Source: an uncultured Bacteroides sp.
GTDB taxonomy: Bacteria > Bacteroidota > Bacteroidia > Bacteroidales > UBA932
Length of the DNA: 64,000 bases
Assembly (NCBI GenBank): GCA_900546925.1
Contig: UREV01000009.1
Location: 24,865 to 88,864 of the forward strand
Direction of reading: 5' to 3'
Shown here: positions 62,051 through 64,000 of the stretch, in pieces
Numbering within the stretch: the stretch's first letter is position 1
Layout of the letters: every line of letters starts with the position of its first letter
Made by a program: the position numbers and the translations under genes
Notes under the pieces: generated by a model
Told to the model about the DNA's origin: nothing
Databases searched by the model: none
The model's input: only the letters and a program-made list of their open reading frames with translations

Positions 62051-62091
62051 GCCTCCGAAAAGACACGTGGTGAACGTCTCCCAAAAGAACC

Positions 62092-63792
62092 TTAGCAGCA
62101 GAGCAGCATAATCATCTGCGCAGTTATCACGCGTAGAAACATACCTACAGGGTACACAGTTGCATAAGAAACGGAAGGCTCGTCATCTTCCACAGTGCTG
62201 AGCGCGTAGTTCAACGCTATCGGGTTGGCCATCGCGCCGCAAAGCATACCGACATTCGAAGCGTATGACGTCTTGCAGAACTTGGTCGCTATGTAACCTA
62301 TCATGAGCACTGGAATTATCGCCATCAGTATACTGATTACAATCCAGAGAACACCTTGCGGCTGGAATACGGTCTCGAAGAATCCAGGTCCCGCGCTAAG
62401 TCCCAGACCTGCCAAGTAGACGGTAAGGCCAATCTGCCTTAGCATAAGGTTGGCACTTCTTGTAGTATATGTAGTAAAGCCCATCCGTGAGCCGAACGCG
62501 CCCATCAAGATACCCACAATAATAGGTCCTCCGGCAATACCGAGTTTGATCGGAACGCTCATTCCCGGAATAGCGAACGGGATGCTTCCGAAGATTATAC
62601 CTATGATAAGACCTACAAAAAGTGAGAACAAATTCGGATTACGGAGCTCTTTCTCCTGATTTCCAAGAACCGAAGCAACTTTGTCGATAGCCACTTCTCT
62701 ACCCACAATCGTCAGTTTATCACCCACTTGCAGATGAAGATTGCTGGATGGCAGAATATCGATACCGGCACGATTCACCCTCGTGATATTTATGCCGTAA
62801 GCGTTTCTCAAATGCAAGTCACCGAGTTTTGCGCCGTTCAGATGTGGCTTCGTGACAAGCACATGCCTGGAGACCAGTGAACCGTCGATATGGTTCCAGT
62901 CGATGTCTTTCTTGTTCCAGTCTTTGTTCAATGTCTGTCCGAACAGTTTTTCCGCAACACCTACTTCCGGCTCTCGACAGAGTACAAGAACGTGCTCGCC
63001 TTCTTCCAACACCGTATCGCCATTAGGGATAATGACCATTCCCTTATTCTCCTCGCTGTCAGAAGCATCTTTATCATATTTCCAGACTCTGGAGACTACC
63101 ATTCTCACTGCAACATCCTTCATAATCTCCTTGATAGTCTTCCCATATATTGCAGGATTGCTTACTCTAAACTCTGTTATAAATGTCTGATTATTATGAG
63201 TTTCCTTAGGCTTCTCACCTTGTTTTCTAAAAATGAATTTCAGAAGGATCACGCAGATTATTACACCGATGAGTCCAAAAGGATAACCGACTGCGCAAGC
63301 TATCGCCATCTCATTGGACACGTCCACAGCTTCAGGATTAATTTCCAAAAGAGACTGCTGTGCGGCTCCCAGCATAGGCGTATTGGTGGCAGCTCCTGTC
63401 AAGAGTCCGATGCTGACAGGCAACGAAATATCAGTCACCATGCATACGACCAGCGCCATCGCCGTTCCAAGCACCAAAACTCCCAACGCCAAGAGATTCA
63501 GCCGGATACCGCCTTTCTTCAATGAAGGGAAGAAGCTCGGTCCGACCTGCACGCCCAGTGCGTACACGAACAGGATGAGCCCGAAGTTTTGGGCCAATGC
63601 CAACATTTGTGGATTTATATTGAGTCCAAAGTGTCCAGCGAGAATGCCTGCAAAAAACACGAAAGTGATTCCCAATGTCACTCCCTTAATCTTGATTTTG
63701 CTGCACATCAGTCCCACTGCACAAATCAGTGAAATGACGAGAATCGCCTGTAAGTAAGTCTGCTCAGTAAAAAGTTCTATTAGCCAGTTCAT
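62092..63792 (-). CDS. AspT/YidE-family transporter with two TrkA-C domains
   Basis: A 566-residue inner-membrane carrier of the aspartate:alanine exchanger family. Two membrane halves (about 1-190 and 385-566) flank a cytoplasmic region with two RCK_C/TrkA-C domains (about 210-375), containing LVLCREPEVGVAEKLFG and the second DKLTIVGREVAI, which sense ligands. The membrane blocks GFAGILAGHFGLNI-like and GAATNTPMLGAAQQ are typical. Substrate unknown; an anionic amino acid or dicarboxylate is possible. A palindromic element lies 90-200 bases upstream. Confidence 0.88.
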   Translation of the reverse strand: MNWLIELFTEQTYLQAILVISLICAVGLMCSKIKIKGVTLGITFVFFAGILAGHFGLNINPQMLALAQNFGLILFVYALGVQVGPSFFPSLKKGGIRLNLLALGVLVLGTAMALVVCMVTDISLPVSIGLLTGAATNTPMLGAAQQSLLEINPEAVDVSNEMAIACAVGYPFGLIGVIICVILLKFIFRKQGEKPKETHNNQTFITEFRVSNPAIYGKTIKEIMKDVAVRMVVSRVWKYDKDASDSEENKGMVIIPNGDTVLEEGEHVLVLCREPEVGVAEKLFGQTLNKDWNKKDIDWNHIDGSLVSRHVLVTKPHLNGAKLGDLHLRNAYGINITRVNRAGIDILPSSNLHLQVGDKLTIVGREVAIDKVASVLGNQEKELRNPNLFSLFVGLIIGIIFGSIPFAIPGMSVPIKLGIAGGPIIVGILMGAFGSRMGFTTYTTRSANLMLRQIGLTVYLAGLGLSAGPGFFETVFQPQGVLWIVISILMAIIPVLMIGYIATKFCKTSYASNVGMLCGAMANPIALNYALSTVEDDEPSVSYATVYPVGMFLRVITAQMIMLLCC

Positions 63793-63883
63793 GTCTCATT
63801 CGTTGTTTCCGTGGCGTTAACAGCTGTGCATCAGTCATTTCAGCCATAGAGTTTCAGTTAAAAAACTTATTTCGTCTCTTTTC

Positions 63884-64000
63884 ATTAATAGTAATCATTA
63901 AAAAAATAACTTGGTAATCTTTGTTCGTCTTTTCGGTCTATATTCCTTTTCTCATCAGTCGTGTACGTCCAGTACACTCCTTCTTCGAAAAGAAATCTAT
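63884..64000. mobile_element. Long palindromic MITE-like element, copy 2, cut by the window edge
   Basis: 63891-64000 repeats 60249-60357 with one extra A in the A run and no other difference seen. The right half is off the edge. It sits upstream of a minus-strand gene, as copy 1 does. Confidence 0.7.

Noticed and set aside
62890..63525. 211-codon plus-strand frame
   Set aside because: Antisense to the AspT-like transporter; composition is that of a reversed membrane protein.

Overview
The window is chromosomal DNA from a member of the Bacteroidetes, most likely a gut-type Bacteroidales of moderate GC. The evidence is a Bacteroidetes-type gene set: a TamL lipoprotein, the long Rho, the short-form 'SpeA-like' decarboxylase, a lipoprotein with a bacterial Ig fold, IspG with an A*-type insert, and an LptD-like protein. 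Many genes carry the Bacteroidetes sigma-factor promoter signature (TAnnTTTG at -7, sometimes TTTG 19-21 bases upstream), and Shine-Dalgarno sites are essentially absent. A cysteate synthase homologue suggests a sulfonolipid-producing lineage, as in Alistipes or Odoribacter relatives. The genus cannot be fixed from this sequence alone. No rRNA, tRNA, CRISPR array, insertion sequence or prophage gene was seen; the genes are overwhelmingly housekeeping.

Layout. 1-2.4 kb: the 3' part of queA and a glycerophosphate-type acyltransferase. 2.4-9.9 kb, minus strand: a tight directon fprA - Na/Pi transporter - rlmD - Ca/Na antiporter - cysteate synthase - mscS. 10-12.5 kb: pyk followed by two small unknown outer-membrane proteins. 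12.7-16.3 kb: rarA and tamL, convergent. 16.5-19.6 kb: an arginine decarboxylase-type enzyme, a SpoU-type RNA methylase, a structured repeat, and a DNPH1-like hydrolase. 19.7-26.7 kb: a large two-receiver PEP/pyruvate-binding ATP-grasp protein, a cytoplasmic GH13 amylase, an NlpC/P60-LysM hydrolase and a PPi-type phosphofructokinase. 26.8-36.0 kb: one six-gene plus-strand operon, ligA - yihY - relA/spoT - Ig-like lipoprotein - outer-membrane protein - ispG. 36.5-40.5 kb: rsfS - ftsH - cdsA - psd. 40.5-47.3 kb: birA, rpe, pepD, dnaA, an MCE protein and a cell-wall amidase. 47.3-52.2 kb: lptD-like and rho. 52.6-58.4 kb: carA-carB and a divergent MFS transporter. 58.6-64 kb: a GH20 hexosaminidase, ThrE and an AspT/YidE transporter.

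The genes group into sensible jobs. Envelope building: tamL, lptD-like, MCE, amidase, cdsA, psd, NlpC and mscS. Glycolysis and the PEP node: PPi-PFK, pyk and the PEP-binding protein. Information processing and stress: ligA, rarA, dnaA, relA/spoT, rho, ftsH and rsfS.

The least ordinary content lies between the genes. Every long gap between convergent genes (18.7, 36.0, 52.2, 58.4 and 61.8 kb) is filled with structured inverted repeats. These include an inverted pair of TIR-bounded, roughly 175-base elements that abut stop codons. A long palindromic element about 165 bases long occurs at 60.2 kb and again at the right edge, with a degraded relative near 36.5 kb. Terminator-like hairpins sit in the leaders of carAB and dnaA and are candidate attenuators. 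One intergenic block near 18.9 kb has perfect inverted repeats interleaved in A-B-A'-B' order.
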